A stretch of DNA of 64,000 nt from the NCBI RefSeq assembly GCF_002224675.1, contig NZ_NMPZ01000012.1, positions 1 to 64,000 of the forward strand. Direction: 5' to 3'. The translations under genes were made by a program, and so were the position numbers. Origin of the DNA: Segatella copri. GTDB lineage: Bacteria; Bacteroidota; Bacteroidia; Bacteroidales; Bacteroidaceae. The notes under the pieces are model-generated. The model did no database searches and was not told the origin of the DNA. It saw only the letters and a list, made by a program, of their open reading frames with translations. Numbering within the stretch: position 1 is the first letter of the stretch; each line of letters starts with the position of its first letter. Below, one piece after another: positions 16,477-25,763 of this stretch.

Positions 16477-17541
16477 ATGATGACACAGGAACAATATGTT
16501 AGCGATGCGGTGGAACTGCTTAAAAAGCTGATTGCCACTCCATCGGTAAGCCGCAACGAAAAAGATGCTGCCGACATCATGGAGCAGACCATCCGCAGCT
16601 ATGGTTTCGAACCGCAGCGCGAGGCAAACAACCTCTGGATTATCGACCCTCACTACGATGAGAGCCGTCCTACCTTGCTGCTCAATGCCCATATCGACAC
16701 CGTGAAGCCCGTGGCTTCGTGGAGCCGTGATCCTTTTTCTCCAGATGTAGAAGATGGCGTGCTTTATGGTTTGGGTAGCAACGACTGCGGTGGCGGACTG
16801 TGCTCTCTTCTTCAGATTTTCCGAATGCTGACGGAGAAGCCGCAGAGCTACAACCTGATTTATCTGGCTTCCGCCGAAGAAGAGGTTTCGGGAAAGGATG
16901 GCATCACACGTGCCCTACCCTTGCTTCCACACATCGATCTTGCCATTGTGGGAGAACCTACAGGCATGAATCCTGCCGTAGCCGAAAAGGGACTGATGGT
17001 GCTGGATGTGATTGCTCATGGCAAGAGTGGCCATGCGGCAAGAAACGAAGGAGTGAATGCAATCTACGAGGCACTGGATGACATGCGCTGGATTCGTGAT
17101 TACAAATTCGAGAAGGTAAGCGAATTCCTGGGTCCTACCAAGATGACGCTCACTGTGGTGAATGCCGGAACCCAGCATAATGTGATTCCGGATAAGTGCA
17201 CGATGCTTGTGGATATCCGAACCAACGAGTTTTACGACAACGAGGAGGTTTACGAGTTTATCCGCCAGCACCTCAAGAGCGAGGTAAAGGCACACAGTTT
17301 CCGCCTGAAGTCTTCGCGCATCGACCCGGAGCATCCTCTTATCAGAAAATGTGTAGCTATGGGTATGAAGCCATTCGGAAGTCCTACCCTCAGCGATCAG
17401 GCATTGATGCATTTCCCATCCTTCAAGCTGGGTCCGGGCGAATCTTCCCGCTCCCATTCTGCCAACGAGTTTATCCGCATCAGCGAAATACGCGATGCCA
17501 TTGCTAAATACGAAACCCTCTTAGATGGCGCTGCCATCTAA
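16477..17541 (+). CDS. M20-family deacylase, probably ArgE-type
   Basis: This 354-aa zinc hydrolase has the M20 metal ligands and catalytic residues in order: NAHIDTVKP (His, catalytic Asp), GLGSNDCGGG (bridging Asp), SAEEEVSGKDG (catalytic Glu pair) and VGEPTGM, plus the dimerisation domain with GKSGHAARNEGVNA. Such proteins remove N-acyl groups from amino acids. In Bacteroidetes the close relatives are annotated as acetylornithine or N-acyl-citrulline deacylase of arginine synthesis. DapE-type or other acyl-amino-acid activity is possible, and no arg genes adjoin. The final codons form one arm of a long hairpin (17512-17550). Confidence 0.85.
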   Translation: MMTQEQYVSDAVELLKKLIATPSVSRNEKDAADIMEQTIRSYGFEPQREANNLWIIDPHYDESRPTLLLNAHIDTVKPVASWSRDPFSPDVEDGVLYGLGSNDCGGGLCSLLQIFRMLTEKPQSYNLIYLASAEEEVSGKDGITRALPLLPHIDLAIVGEPTGMNPAVAEKGLMVLDVIAHGKSGHAARNEGVNAIYEALDDMRWIRDYKFEKVSEFLGPTKMTLTVVNAGTQHNVIPDKCTMLVDIRTNEFYDNEEVYEFIRQHLKSEVKAHSFRLKSSRIDPEHPLIRKCVAMGMKPFGSPTLSDQALMHFPSFKLGPGESSRSHSANEFIRISEIRDAIAKYETLLDGAAI

Positions 17542-17550
17542 GAGGGTTTC
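17512..17550. terminator. 18-bp perfect hairpin over the stop codon of the M20 gene
   Basis: GAAACCCTCTTAGATGGC (17512-17529) and its perfect complement (17533-17550) flank a GCT loop. The left arm encodes the last residues of the deacylase and the right arm contains its stop codon. Only a weak T-rich stretch follows on the plus strand. It also lies 43 bp past the stop of the convergent EnvC-like gene. Confidence 0.7.
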
Positions 17551-17593
17551 CTCTATCTTGTTTATACAGGTTACCTTAATGATCTCCTATATT

Positions 17594-19342
17594 TTATCTT
17601 CCCAGCCAAGCCTCAGGGTTAAGCTTGGCAGTCTCTTTTCTAAGCTGGAACTGGAGGATGTTGTCGGAGCCAACGGCACCCAAAGCCTGACGGGTACTAA
17701 CCTTCTGCCCCTTATGTACGCTGACCGATTTCAGGTTGCAATATACCGAGATGTAGGCACCATGGCGAACCAGGACATTCCACATACCACCGTATCCGAA
17801 GACGGCACTCACCTCACCATCGTAGATGCTGCGAGCCACACAACCCGGCCTACCCTGGATATTGATACCCTTGTTGTCGAGGGTAACGCCCTTCAATCCC
17901 TGAACATTATACTGACCGAAGTGGCTCACGATGCGATAACCGCCGCTGATAGGCATAGGCAATCTGCCACGGTTTGCCTCGAATCCGCCACTCAACATTC
18001 TATCTACCGAACTCAAGGTTGCCGCTTCCTGCGCCTCCTTCTTGGCAGCAGCAATCTCACGGGCCTGACGCTCCTCATCCGCCTTGGCTTTCAGCTCAGC
18101 AGCCTTGCGGTCAGCTTCCGCCTTCTTAGCCGCCTGTTCGGCAGCAGCTTCACGAGCCGCCTGTTCTGCGGCAGCACGCTGAGCAGCTTCGGCAGCAGCA
18201 CGGGCCTTAGCCTGCGCCTTTGCTTTAGCCTTCGCCTCAGCCTGGGCAGCAGCTTCTTCCTGCGCCTTTCTAGCAGCCTCGGCAGCAGCACGAGCCTCCT
18301 CGGCAGCCTTTCTTCTTGCAGCCTCGGCAGCAGCCTCACGAGCCTTCGCCTCAGCAATACGACGTGCATTCTCCCTTGCAGCAGCCTCAGCAGCAGCTTT
18401 CTTACGCGCCAGTTCCTCTGCACGCTTCTTGGCAGCAGCGGCCGCAGCAGCCTTGCGCTTAGCCTCGGCAGCAGCACGGGCACGAGCCTTGGCTACTTCC
18501 TGCTGAATCAAGCGGTCGATCTGAGCATTGATGGCAGCATCCTTCTGGCGCTGATCGGCGATGACAGCCTGAATGGTCTTCTGCTGCTTCTGCAGTCCGT
18601 GTACCATCTCCTGCTGCTGGGTCTGCTTGCCTTCAAGAGCAGTTTTCTCCTGCTTGCCCTTATATAATAAGGTATTCTTATGCCCCTTTACATTCTGCAA
18701 CTGCTTGTGCTTATCGTTCACCTGCTGCTGCTTAGCCTTTACAGCCTCGCCCTGCACCTTCTGGTAAGAAGAGTACTGGCGGATGAACGAGAGACGGCGG
18801 TACATCTGGGTCAGGTTCTTGGCACTGAAGATAAACATCAGCTTGTCCTGCACCGTATGATGCCGGCTCATATATCGCATAGAACGGATATACTTGTTCT
18901 TTCTATCCTGCAACTGCTGCTGAAGGGTCTTCAACTGCGCCTGCAGGATACCGATGTTTCCATTAATATGATGAATATCCTTCTCGATACCTTCAATCTT
19001 CTTCTGACTCTGATCGATTTCGCCATTCAGCGCCATCAGGTCTTCCAGACGCTTTTTCACGTCAGCCTTGTTCTTGCGCAAAGCCTGCTCCTGCTCCCTG
19101 ATTCTTCGCTGGATATCGGCACGCTGCCCCTGCAATCCTCTGATAGAAGCATTGCTATAGGTAGCAGCACGGCGTTCTGCCTTGGTAGGTGCCTTGGCAC
19201 GGCGAGCCGCCGGTTTTCTTTGAGCCTGATGCTTACGATTGGCAACAGCGGTTTTCTTCACCGGCTTCTTATGCACCGTTTTCTGCGCATAGGGAGCAAG
19301 CGAGAACATGATTGCCAATAGGAAAAATATAATTCGCTTCAT
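17594..19342 (-). CDS. EnvC-like protein: coiled coil plus degenerate LytM (M23) domain
   Basis: This 582-aa protein has a signal peptide (ending APYAQ), a basic linker, long coiled coils (about 65-280), an extreme Ala/Glu/Lys/Arg-rich helix (about 285-455) and a C-terminal LytM fold (465-582) ending NPEAWLGR as in EnvC. The zinc residues are lost: the usual HxxxD site reads TLDNKGINI and the HxH/HFE site reads LQFQLRK. As in Escherichia coli EnvC, it should therefore activate amidases for daughter-cell separation rather than cut peptidoglycan itself. It is the last gene of the operon dut-TPR-DUF4292. The Ala-rich insert makes it much longer than EnvC (about 420 aa). Confidence 0.88.
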   Translation of the reverse strand: MKRIIFFLLAIMFSLAPYAQKTVHKKPVKKTAVANRKHQAQRKPAARRAKAPTKAERRAATYSNASIRGLQGQRADIQRRIREQEQALRKNKADVKKRLEDLMALNGEIDQSQKKIEGIEKDIHHINGNIGILQAQLKTLQQQLQDRKNKYIRSMRYMSRHHTVQDKLMFIFSAKNLTQMYRRLSFIRQYSSYQKVQGEAVKAKQQQVNDKHKQLQNVKGHKNTLLYKGKQEKTALEGKQTQQQEMVHGLQKQQKTIQAVIADQRQKDAAINAQIDRLIQQEVAKARARAAAEAKRKAAAAAAAKKRAEELARKKAAAEAAARENARRIAEAKAREAAAEAARRKAAEEARAAAEAARKAQEEAAAQAEAKAKAKAQAKARAAAEAAQRAAAEQAAREAAAEQAAKKAEADRKAAELKAKADEERQAREIAAAKKEAQEAATLSSVDRMLSGGFEANRGRLPMPISGGYRIVSHFGQYNVQGLKGVTLDNKGINIQGRPGCVARSIYDGEVSAVFGYGGMWNVLVRHGAYISVYCNLKSVSVHKGQKVSTRQALGAVGSDNILQFQLRKETAKLNPEAWLGR

Positions 19343-19383
19343 TATTCAATACATGATTTCATTGTTTTCTTTCGCGACAAACA

Positions 19384-20286
19384 CTACATACTCATCAGTT
19401 TGCCGAGTACATCCTCTGGAGCCACCTTCTTGTACTTGTCAGACACTTCGGTCTGTGCCTCCCATTTACTGTCGGTCTTCACGCTCTTCATATCGATGTT
19501 GATCTTCACTACCTGAGGCTTGTTGTTCACCATGGCAGAGAGTGTAAGATTCTGGGTAGCCGGGAACATCTTCACGCCCACGCTCTTGAAATTGCTGTAT
19601 TTCAGATTGAGCTTGGCTGTGCTGGTGCTTCTGTCCTGATACACCACATTGGCCTCGGTGATTCTGCCCGAATTACGGTTGGCAGTCCAGGTATAGTTCA
19701 GTTTGCCATATTGCAGAGCCACAGGTACATTCTCACCCACAGCATCCAGGTTGGCAGAGAATTTTTTCAGGTCTGCATCTGTCACCTTCTTGGTTCCAGG
19801 CACGAGCAACTGGTTCCAGAAGAGCGCCTGGAGAGAATAGAAGTTTACGCCCTGCTTCTTCAGGAAATCCACCTGGGTATAATCTGCCTTGATGTATTCC
19901 TTGTGAAGGCGGTCGATGATCAGCACATAGTTAGGGGTGAATTCCAGTCTTCCCACCTCTGTACCCAGGATAGGGATGAAGAGCTGGATGCGGATTACCT
20001 CATCCTTGCGCATACTCAACTTGCCCGGCACGGTGATGTCCTTATCTGCTGCCTGCAGATTGAAATTCATATTGCCCACAATATTATTGGTATAAACCTG
20101 ATTATCTGATACTTTCTGAACGAAAGCCAGATTCCTGAGCGCAGCCGACTGCTCCGCCTTTGTCTCGGTTTTCTTATCATTGGCATTCACCTTTCCAGCT
20201 CCTTCCATCTTCTTGGTAGTGCCGCAGGAAGCCATCAGCAGGAGTGCCGCAGCAGCTACTGCCATATTCATCTTCTTCATATTCAT
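19384..20286 (-). CDS. DUF4292 lipoprotein
   Basis: This 300-aa protein has a lipoprotein signal peptide (LLLMASCGTTKK, Cys at about 21) and a beta-rich body typical of DUF4292. That fold resembles the lipoprotein carriers LolA/LolB (my recollection of the family; not provable here). Conserved segments include MRKDEVIRIQLFIPILGTEVGRLEFTP. It probably sits in the outer membrane and may help place lipoproteins or other lipids. Its start overlaps the stop of the upstream TPR gene by one base. The order TPR, DUF4292, EnvC-like recurs in Bacteroidetes. Confidence 0.85.
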   Translation of the reverse strand: MNMKKMNMAVAAAALLLMASCGTTKKMEGAGKVNANDKKTETKAEQSAALRNLAFVQKVSDNQVYTNNIVGNMNFNLQAADKDITVPGKLSMRKDEVIRIQLFIPILGTEVGRLEFTPNYVLIIDRLHKEYIKADYTQVDFLKKQGVNFYSLQALFWNQLLVPGTKKVTDADLKKFSANLDAVGENVPVALQYGKLNYTWTANRNSGRITEANVVYQDRSTSTAKLNLKYSNFKSVGVKMFPATQNLTLSAMVNNKPQVVKINIDMKSVKTDSKWEAQTEVSDKYKKVAPEDVLGKLMSM

Positions 20287-22178
20287 TACTTCTTTTTACC
20301 TTTCTTATTCTTTTTACCCGCAGACTTGCCTGCCACTTTCGATTTCTTGAGCTCAGCAGCTGCAGGGTTCTTCTTTCGTTGGAATTCTTCCTCGGAAATA
20401 TATTGCTTATTTTCTATCTTCCATTTCAGAATTTCGGTCTGATGATCGTCATCCAAGGCCTGTTTCCAATAGCCGACAGCCTCATTCACCATACCGTTCA
20501 TGGCGTAAATATCGCCGGCATGCTCCAATACCGTACTGTTATTCTCGGTAGAATCACGGTTCTTGAGAGCCGCATCGATGTAGGTCTTGGCATCTACATA
20601 ACGCTCTTCCATAAACAGAATCCAGGCGTAGGTATCAAGATAGGTACCATTGTTCGGTTCCAGCTTGATGGTCTTGTAGCTCATTGCCTCAGCCTTGTGC
20701 AGGTCCTTGCCTTCCTCGCTCAGATAGTAGGCGTAGTTGTTGAGCGCCATTACGTTGTCGGCTTTCCACTGCAGACAGGAATCATAGGCTGCAAAGGCTG
20801 CATCCTTCTGATTCTTCTGATGCAGGATGTCGCCCATCACGGCATAGAGATCAGAAACCAGGTCGTTGGCAGAGAGTTTATTCACCTGAGCCACACCCAG
20901 CCGGAACTCATTGAGCGCCGCATCTTCGTCCTTATTCTGATAGTAAGCCATACCTCCGAAATAATAGAAGATCATCTCTTCCGGATTGTATTCGTGGGCA
21001 GCCTTCGCCTGTTCGATCACCTCATGATACTTCTTCTGATTCCAGAGCAGCTGAATGGTCTGGATGCGCGCATTGGCATTGTCAGGAGCGATATCAAGCA
21101 CCTTTTTGAAGGCTGAAATCACAGAGTCGGGCGGCATCTTCTTCAAACTCATATAGGCAGCACGCACCTCGGCTATTTCAGAAGACGGCTGTGGCACATT
21201 GAGCACCTTATCGAAGAGGGCGATGACCTTGGTAGAGTCGCCGCCTTCGGTTTCATTGTTCTGGATGAAGGAACGGAACATCATGATCTTGGTCTGGGTA
21301 TCCGTCTTCTGACTCATCAGAATCTTATCGAGCATGCCATTCGCCAGATCCGCCTGCTTGGTGGCATTGTAATAATCGTAGAGCGACATCTGGGCGTAGG
21401 AATTATCCGGTTCTTCCTTCAGCACATCGGTGAAGTACTTGAACGCTTCCTTCTGACGGTCGTGCTGCATCAGCCAGTTGCCCAGCATGGTTTTATACTG
21501 CATATCCAGAGGATGCTGTTCTACAAGCGACTTCAGTTCGTTATAGGCAGCCTTCTTGTCATCCATCATCTCATGGATACGCATCTTGGTGAGTGTAAAC
21601 TGCTCGCTCTCACCTTCTTCGGTCTCCAGACGGTTGACGGTATTGAGCATCATCTTGAAGTTCTTCTGCTGCTGATAGAGCTGCGCCAACACGCGGAGCA
21701 CATCCGTATTGCTGTGATTCTTGGCATAGACAGCCTCGTAGGCATTGATGGCATCCTCGTATTTTCCCTTGCTGATATAGTATTGGGCGAGTCGCTCTGC
21801 AAAAATCAGGTTCTCAGGATCCTGCTCTATCGCCTTCTGCAATCGCAGAAGACCCAGCGAATCCTGCTTCATCTCGGTCAAATAGAGAGACAGATAATAA
21901 TTTGCCGTTGCCGAGTTAGGATCGATGTTCCGGGCGTGTTCGTAGAGATCGAAGGCGGCAGAATAATTGCCAGCTGCATGCTGGCGAGCCGCCTCGGTCA
22001 AGAAGTAATCATATCGCTTACGATTGTTTGGAGAAAGCGAATCCACCCTTACAGTCTGCTGTTGCTGTCCGACAGGCTGCATCTTCTTTTTCCGGGCGAG
22101 CGAAGGCAAGGCTATGGCGCCGATGAGCACCACAGTCACCCAGACTCCCATGTTTCTTAAATCTATCTTCACTATCAA
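20286..22178 (-). CDS. Periplasmic TPR-repeat protein
   Basis: This protein of about 630 aa has an N-terminal hydrophobic segment (VWVTVVLIGAIALPSLA), probably a signal peptide, and about a dozen tetratricopeptide repeats (YFLTEAARQHAAGNYSAAFD, YYLSLYLTEMKQDSLGLLRL, LYDYYNATKQADLANGMLDK and others). A very basic Lys-rich C-terminus follows (KSAGKKNKKGKKK). It is probably a scaffold in the periplasm or on the membrane. The start is uncertain: TTG at 22178 gives an n-region with Lys and Arg, which suits a signal peptide, GTG at 22172 is similar, and ATG at 22151 would leave the n-region uncharged. It sits 22 bp after dut. Confidence 0.85.
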   Translation of the reverse strand: MIVKIDLRNMGVWVTVVLIGAIALPSLARKKKMQPVGQQQQTVRVDSLSPNNRKRYDYFLTEAARQHAAGNYSAAFDLYEHARNIDPNSATANYYLSLYLTEMKQDSLGLLRLQKAIEQDPENLIFAERLAQYYISKGKYEDAINAYEAVYAKNHSNTDVLRVLAQLYQQQKNFKMMLNTVNRLETEEGESEQFTLTKMRIHEMMDDKKAAYNELKSLVEQHPLDMQYKTMLGNWLMQHDRQKEAFKYFTDVLKEEPDNSYAQMSLYDYYNATKQADLANGMLDKILMSQKTDTQTKIMMFRSFIQNNETEGGDSTKVIALFDKVLNVPQPSSEIAEVRAAYMSLKKMPPDSVISAFKKVLDIAPDNANARIQTIQLLWNQKKYHEVIEQAKAAHEYNPEEMIFYYFGGMAYYQNKDEDAALNEFRLGVAQVNKLSANDLVSDLYAVMGDILHQKNQKDAAFAAYDSCLQWKADNVMALNNYAYYLSEEGKDLHKAEAMSYKTIKLEPNNGTYLDTYAWILFMEERYVDAKTYIDAALKNRDSTENNSTVLEHAGDIYAMNGMVNEAVGYWKQALDDDHQTEILKWKIENKQYISEEEFQRKKNPAAAELKKSKVAGKSAGKKNKKGKKK

Positions 22179-22200
22179 ATCTTATCTAAAAATCCTTATT

Positions 22201-22638
22201 TTATTTTACGCCGGTATGACCATAACCGCCTGCACCACGCTCAGTTTCATCCAGCTCCTCCACCTCGATGAAGTCGCACTGTTCGTGCTTGGCAAGCACC
22301 ATTTGTGCGATGCGCTCGCCATCATTGATGACGAAGTCTTGCTGTGAGAAGTTGATGAGCAGCACCATGATTTCGCCACGGTAATCGGCATCGATGGTAC
22401 CCGGAGTATTGAGCACGGTGATGCCATGCTTCAGAGCAAGACCGCTGCGAGGACGGATCTGTGCCTCATAACCAGCCGGCAATGCCATGAAAAGCCCCGT
22501 AGGAACGAGTCGGCGCTCCATAGGATGAAGCACGATAGCCTCATCGATATTAGCACGCAAATCCATGCCCGCACTCTGAGGTGTGGCAAACGCAGGGAGA
22601 GGCTGATGCCCCTTATTGATAATCTGTACTTTCAGCAT
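22201..22638 (-). CDS. dut: dUTP diphosphatase
   Basis: This 145-aa trimeric dUTPase hydrolyses dUTP to dUMP and diphosphate, keeping uracil out of DNA and feeding dTMP synthesis. All five motifs are present: [34 protein letters not shown] and the C-terminal P-loop [10 protein letters not shown]. It opens the operon with the TPR, DUF4292 and EnvC-like genes. A divergent dGTPase gene begins 158 bp away, putting two nucleotide-sanitising enzymes back to back. Confidence 0.97.
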   Translation of the reverse strand: MLKVQIINKGHQPLPAFATPQSAGMDLRANIDEAIVLHPMERRLVPTGLFMALPAGYEAQIRPRSGLALKHGITVLNTPGTIDADYRGEIMVLLINFSQQDFVINDGERIAQMVLAKHEQCDFIEVEELDETERGAGGYGHTGVK

Positions 22639-22655
22639 AATTTTCTATTTTTCTG

Positions 22656-22663
22656 CAAAAATA
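22656..22663 (-). promoter_or_regulatory. Promoter -7 element of the dut operon
   Basis: TATTTTTG on the minus strand lies 17 bp before the dut ATG and fits TAnnTTTG. No clear -33 element is seen. Confidence 0.6.
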
Positions 22664-22725
22664 CTGCTTTTTAACCGAATAATCGCATTTTAGACGTGAA
22701 AATGATATAATTTATCCTTTTTTAT

Positions 22726-22756
22726 TTTGATTTATCCTAACTTTCGTGTATTTTTG
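22726..22756 (+). promoter_or_regulatory. Promoter of the dGTPase gene
   Basis: TTTG (22726-22729), a 19-nt spacer and TATTTTTG (22749-22756) match the consensus. The ATG follows 40 nt downstream. Confidence 0.8.
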
Positions 22757-22796
22757 CACAATAGACAACATAAAAGACTCATAATACAGAAAGAAT

Positions 22797-24134
22797 ATGG
22801 AATGGACCCAACTCATATCTAACAAGCGATTCGGACAGGAGCATAAGCACGCCGAGCGCCACGATGACCGCTCGGAGTTCAAGCGCGATTACGACCGTCT
22901 GATCTTCTCTTCGGCTTTCCGCCGATTGCAGAACAAGACGCAGGTCTTCCCCTTACCGGGCAGCATCTTCGTACACAACCGCCTCACTCACAGCCTGGAA
23001 GTGGCAAGTGTGGGTATGTCGCTGGGCAACGATATCTCCCGCCACATCATCCAGAAGCGCCCGGAGCTGAAGGATACACTCTTCGAGGAAATCAGAACCA
23101 TCGTGAGTGCAGCCTGCCTGGCGCACGATCTGGGCAATCCTCCCTTCGGTCATTCCGGAGAAAAAGCCATCCAGACTTTCTTCAGCGAGGGTGCCGGACA
23201 GGGATTGAAAGATGAAGTTTCTGCCGAGTTCTGGGACGACATCACCCATTTCGAGGGTAATGCCAACGGCTTCAGAATCCTGACGCATCAGTTTAAAGGT
23301 CGCCGCCAGGGTGGTTTCGTGATGACCTATCCTATGCTTGCTGCCATCGTGAAATATCCTTTTGCCAGCAGTTTGGCTGGGAAGCACGGCAAGTTTGGAT
23401 TTTTTACTTCCGAAGCCGAATCTTACCAGAAGGTTGCTGAGGAGTTGGGAATCCTAAGAAAATCGAAACCGGGAGAGCCTCTGGAATATGCCCGCCACCC
23501 GCTGGTGTATATGGTAGAAGCAGCTGATGATATCTGTTATGAGATTATGGACATCGAAGACTCCCACAAACTCAAAATCTTATCCTTCGAGGAGACAGCT
23601 GACTTACTGCTGGGATTCTTTGACGAGGAAACCCAACAGAAGATTCGCCAGCGAATCCTGGATGAGGGATTGACAGATGAAAACGAACAGGTAGTGTACA
23701 TGCGTGCCTGCGTAATCGGAAAGCTTGAGAACGAATGCGTCAATGTTTTTCTGAATCACGAAGAGGAGATTCTTGCCGGCACTTTCGAGGGATGTCTCAT
23801 CGAACATATCGCCGAACATCAGCGCCAAGCCTATCAGAAATGTACGCAGGTTTCCCGCAAGAAAATCTATGCCAGCAAACCGGTTCTCGACATCGAACTT
23901 TCGGGTTACAAGATCATGGCTACCCTGATGGAGGTCTTCATCGATGCCGCCGTGAATCCATCCCGCTTCTACTCCAAGCAACTCCTGAGAAGGGTAAGCA
24001 GCCAGTACGACATAGAGAACGAGAATCTGGAGGAGCGAATCATGGCGATATTGGATTACATCAGTGGCATGACGGATATCTATGCACTCGACATCTATCA
24101 GAAAATCAACGGAATAAGTCTGCCGATAGTATAG
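22797..24134 (+). CDS. dgt: Deoxyguanosinetriphosphate triphosphohydrolase-like HD protein
   Basis: This 445-aa protein belongs to the dGTPase family, which splits dNTP into nucleoside and triphosphate. The HD metal site is clear: FRRLQNKTQVFP, NRLTHSLEVA (first His), CLAHDLGNPPFGHSGE (the His-Asp pair and glycine loop) and a later VEAADDICYEIMDIED (last Asp). Length and N-terminus (HDDRSEFKRDYDRLIFSSAFRRL) fit the bacterial dGTPase type. Many homologs accept several dNTPs, so strict dGTP use is not certain. It is transcribed divergently from dut. Confidence 0.93.
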   Translation: MEWTQLISNKRFGQEHKHAERHDDRSEFKRDYDRLIFSSAFRRLQNKTQVFPLPGSIFVHNRLTHSLEVASVGMSLGNDISRHIIQKRPELKDTLFEEIRTIVSAACLAHDLGNPPFGHSGEKAIQTFFSEGAGQGLKDEVSAEFWDDITHFEGNANGFRILTHQFKGRRQGGFVMTYPMLAAIVKYPFASSLAGKHGKFGFFTSEAESYQKVAEELGILRKSKPGEPLEYARHPLVYMVEAADDICYEIMDIEDSHKLKILSFEETADLLLGFFDEETQQKIRQRILDEGLTDENEQVVYMRACVIGKLENECVNVFLNHEEEILAGTFEGCLIEHIAEHQRQAYQKCTQVSRKKIYASKPVLDIELSGYKIMATLMEVFIDAAVNPSRFYSKQLLRRVSSQYDIENENLEERIMAILDYISGMTDIYALDIYQKINGISLPIV

Positions 24135-24330
24135 AAACAAAGCAATCTCTTACTTACCTAAGAAAGTATAATGGAATATTGGCATTCTTTGCCTTATTCC
24201 ATTTACTGCCTGGTTATGGCAAGATATTGCCCTTTACCAGGGCAACTTTGTGCCATTGCCAGGCACAAAACGATACGTCGGGAGATAAAATTCAGCTGAA
24301 CTATCTGTAAAAAGACTACTCTCGCTTTTA

Positions 24331-24676
24331 CTCTTCACTCTTCACCAAATCGACTGAACCCCCTATAAACACTGGGGGTGTGGGCGGTGAAGAGTGGTGG
24401 TTCACTCTTCACCACTCTTCACCACTCTTCACTTATCGCGAGGTTCAGCTATCATTTATTCCAAGATCTGGTCTTCATTGATGACAGGGTCTGGTCTTCA
24501 TTGATGACAAAGCCTAGTCTTCATTGATGACGGAACCATTGCCTCTCTGATATTCTTTCCTCTAAAATAATATGGGTGAAGAGTGGTGAAGAGTGGTGAA
24601 GTGTCAGTTCAACTCTTCACCCGTCTAACCATCTAATTTACAACACCTTAAACCTTCCCGGTGAAGAGTGAAGAGT
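24331..24676. repeat. Gene-free region with GTGAAGAGTG repeats in both orientations
   Basis: Within the 555-bp gap 24135-24689 no gene is visible. The motif GTGAAGAGTG(GTGAAGAGTG) or its complement recurs at 24331-24345, 24386-24399, 24402-24432, 24576-24602, 24612-24622 and 24661-24676. The copies at 24386-24432 form an inverted repeat able to fold into a strong hairpin. It is downstream of dgt and also downstream of the minus-strand acyltransferase gene, so it is a convergent intergenic spacer. From general familiarity, CACTCTTCACC runs occur in Prevotella intergenic DNA; function unknown. Confidence 0.7.
24471..24531. repeat. Three 15-bp repeats at an exact 23-bp period
   Basis: GTCTTCATTGATGAC occurs identically at 24471-24485, 24494-24508 and 24517-24531. 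Each copy is an imperfect palindrome (GTC..GAC). The 8-bp spacers vary. Only three copies, short units and no cas genes nearby rule against CRISPR. Confidence 0.75.
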
Positions 24677-24689
24677 AAATTAGAAAATA

Positions 24690-25682
24690 CTATTCTTTTT
24701 CCTTGTAGAAAATCTTGTTGGCACCGCTTGTAATCTTCAGCGCCTCAGGATGCTCCTCAATAAAGCTGTTGATATGGCGGATACGCTTCTCCTCCAGGAT
24801 TTCATCCACGGCAATGAGAATGCCCGTCTCCTCTACATCGCCGAAGCCATAATTGATGGCTGTACCAAAGAGCTTCATGGTAGGACTGAGGTTCATATAG
24901 GCATTCACCAGAGGAGGTATATTGAAACCGAGCTGGCGAATCTCATGATTCAGAATGCGATAGTCAGCACGGAAATCATCTTCCGTGAAGATAGCTGCCA
25001 TCTCGCTCTCAGGAGTTTCCAACTTCAATGGCTTCATCGGAATCACCAGGTTCTCCTTGTCATCAAAATGCTTCTTGAGGAAGTAGAGAATCATATCGCG
25101 GCCACGACGGATGTAAGAAGGATACATCGTCATCTTGCCGAAGAAATACTTTACATCCGGATAGAGCACGGTAAGGGCACCCAATCCGTCCCAGAGATTG
25201 TCAAGAGCAAAGATACTCTTGGTATTCTTGCGCACATTCTGATACTCGAGAGAGACGAACGAACGGCCCAGCTCCACAGTATATGGCATGTATTCCTTCA
25301 GGAACTTATCTGAAAAGTGGAACATGTGACTGGTAGCAAGCTTAGGCTGCCCCTTTTCATCAAGTTCCCAATCCTTGCCCAGGAGATAACGGTAGCCACC
25401 AATAATCTCGTTAGCATCTGGATTCCAGACAATAAGCTGCTTGTAGCAGTTGTCACCAAAGTCGAATTCGTCAAGGTCCATCGATTTACCCGTTCCACCA
25501 CCTGCTTCGCGGAAAGCGATTTCACGAAGGCGACCAATTTCCTTCAATACATTTGGCGAATCATTAGCCGTAACGATATAGATTTCGTTATGACTCTTGT
25601 TGGTCATACGAAGCTGCTTCTCGGGAGTCAACTCGCTCTTCAGCAGTTCGCGGTCAATCGGTTGGATGATTTCTTCTTCCAT
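24690..25682 (-). CDS. GNAT/hemolysin-like N-acyltransferase (GlsB-like)
   Basis: This 330-aa protein has an acyl-ACP-dependent N-acyltransferase fold like ornithine-lipid OlsB. Visible segments are LREIAFREAGGGTGKSMDLDEFD, the core VELGRSFVSLEYQ and IGGYRYLLG. In Bacteroides the pair GlsB (this family) and GlsA (PlsC family) make glycine lipids, GlsB forming N-acyl-3-hydroxyacyl glycine. The neighbouring PlsC-like gene 81 bp upstream on the same strand supports that role. Ornithine or other amino-acid lipids remain possible. Confidence 0.8.
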   Translation of the reverse strand: MEEEIIQPIDRELLKSELTPEKQLRMTNKSHNEIYIVTANDSPNVLKEIGRLREIAFREAGGGTGKSMDLDEFDFGDNCYKQLIVWNPDANEIIGGYRYLLGKDWELDEKGQPKLATSHMFHFSDKFLKEYMPYTVELGRSFVSLEYQNVRKNTKSIFALDNLWDGLGALTVLYPDVKYFFGKMTMYPSYIRRGRDMILYFLKKHFDDKENLVIPMKPLKLETPESEMAAIFTEDDFRADYRILNHEIRQLGFNIPPLVNAYMNLSPTMKLFGTAINYGFGDVEETGILIAVDEILEEKRIRHINSFIEEHPEALKITSGANKIFYKEKE

Positions 25683-25763
25683 AATTCTCTATATAATATC
25701 GATAATTATCTTGTTCTATTTCTCTTACTTTTTCTATGATTGCTCACTGTAAAAGGGTTCTCA

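Noticed and set aside
17525..18667. Long plus-strand ORF rich in Ser, Leu and Gly
   Set aside because: It is the mirror of the Ala/Glu/Lys-rich codons of the EnvC-like gene on the other strand; low complexity and no ribosome site.
24471..24531. Possible CRISPR array
   Set aside because: Only three 15-bp units with 8-bp spacers and no cas genes.
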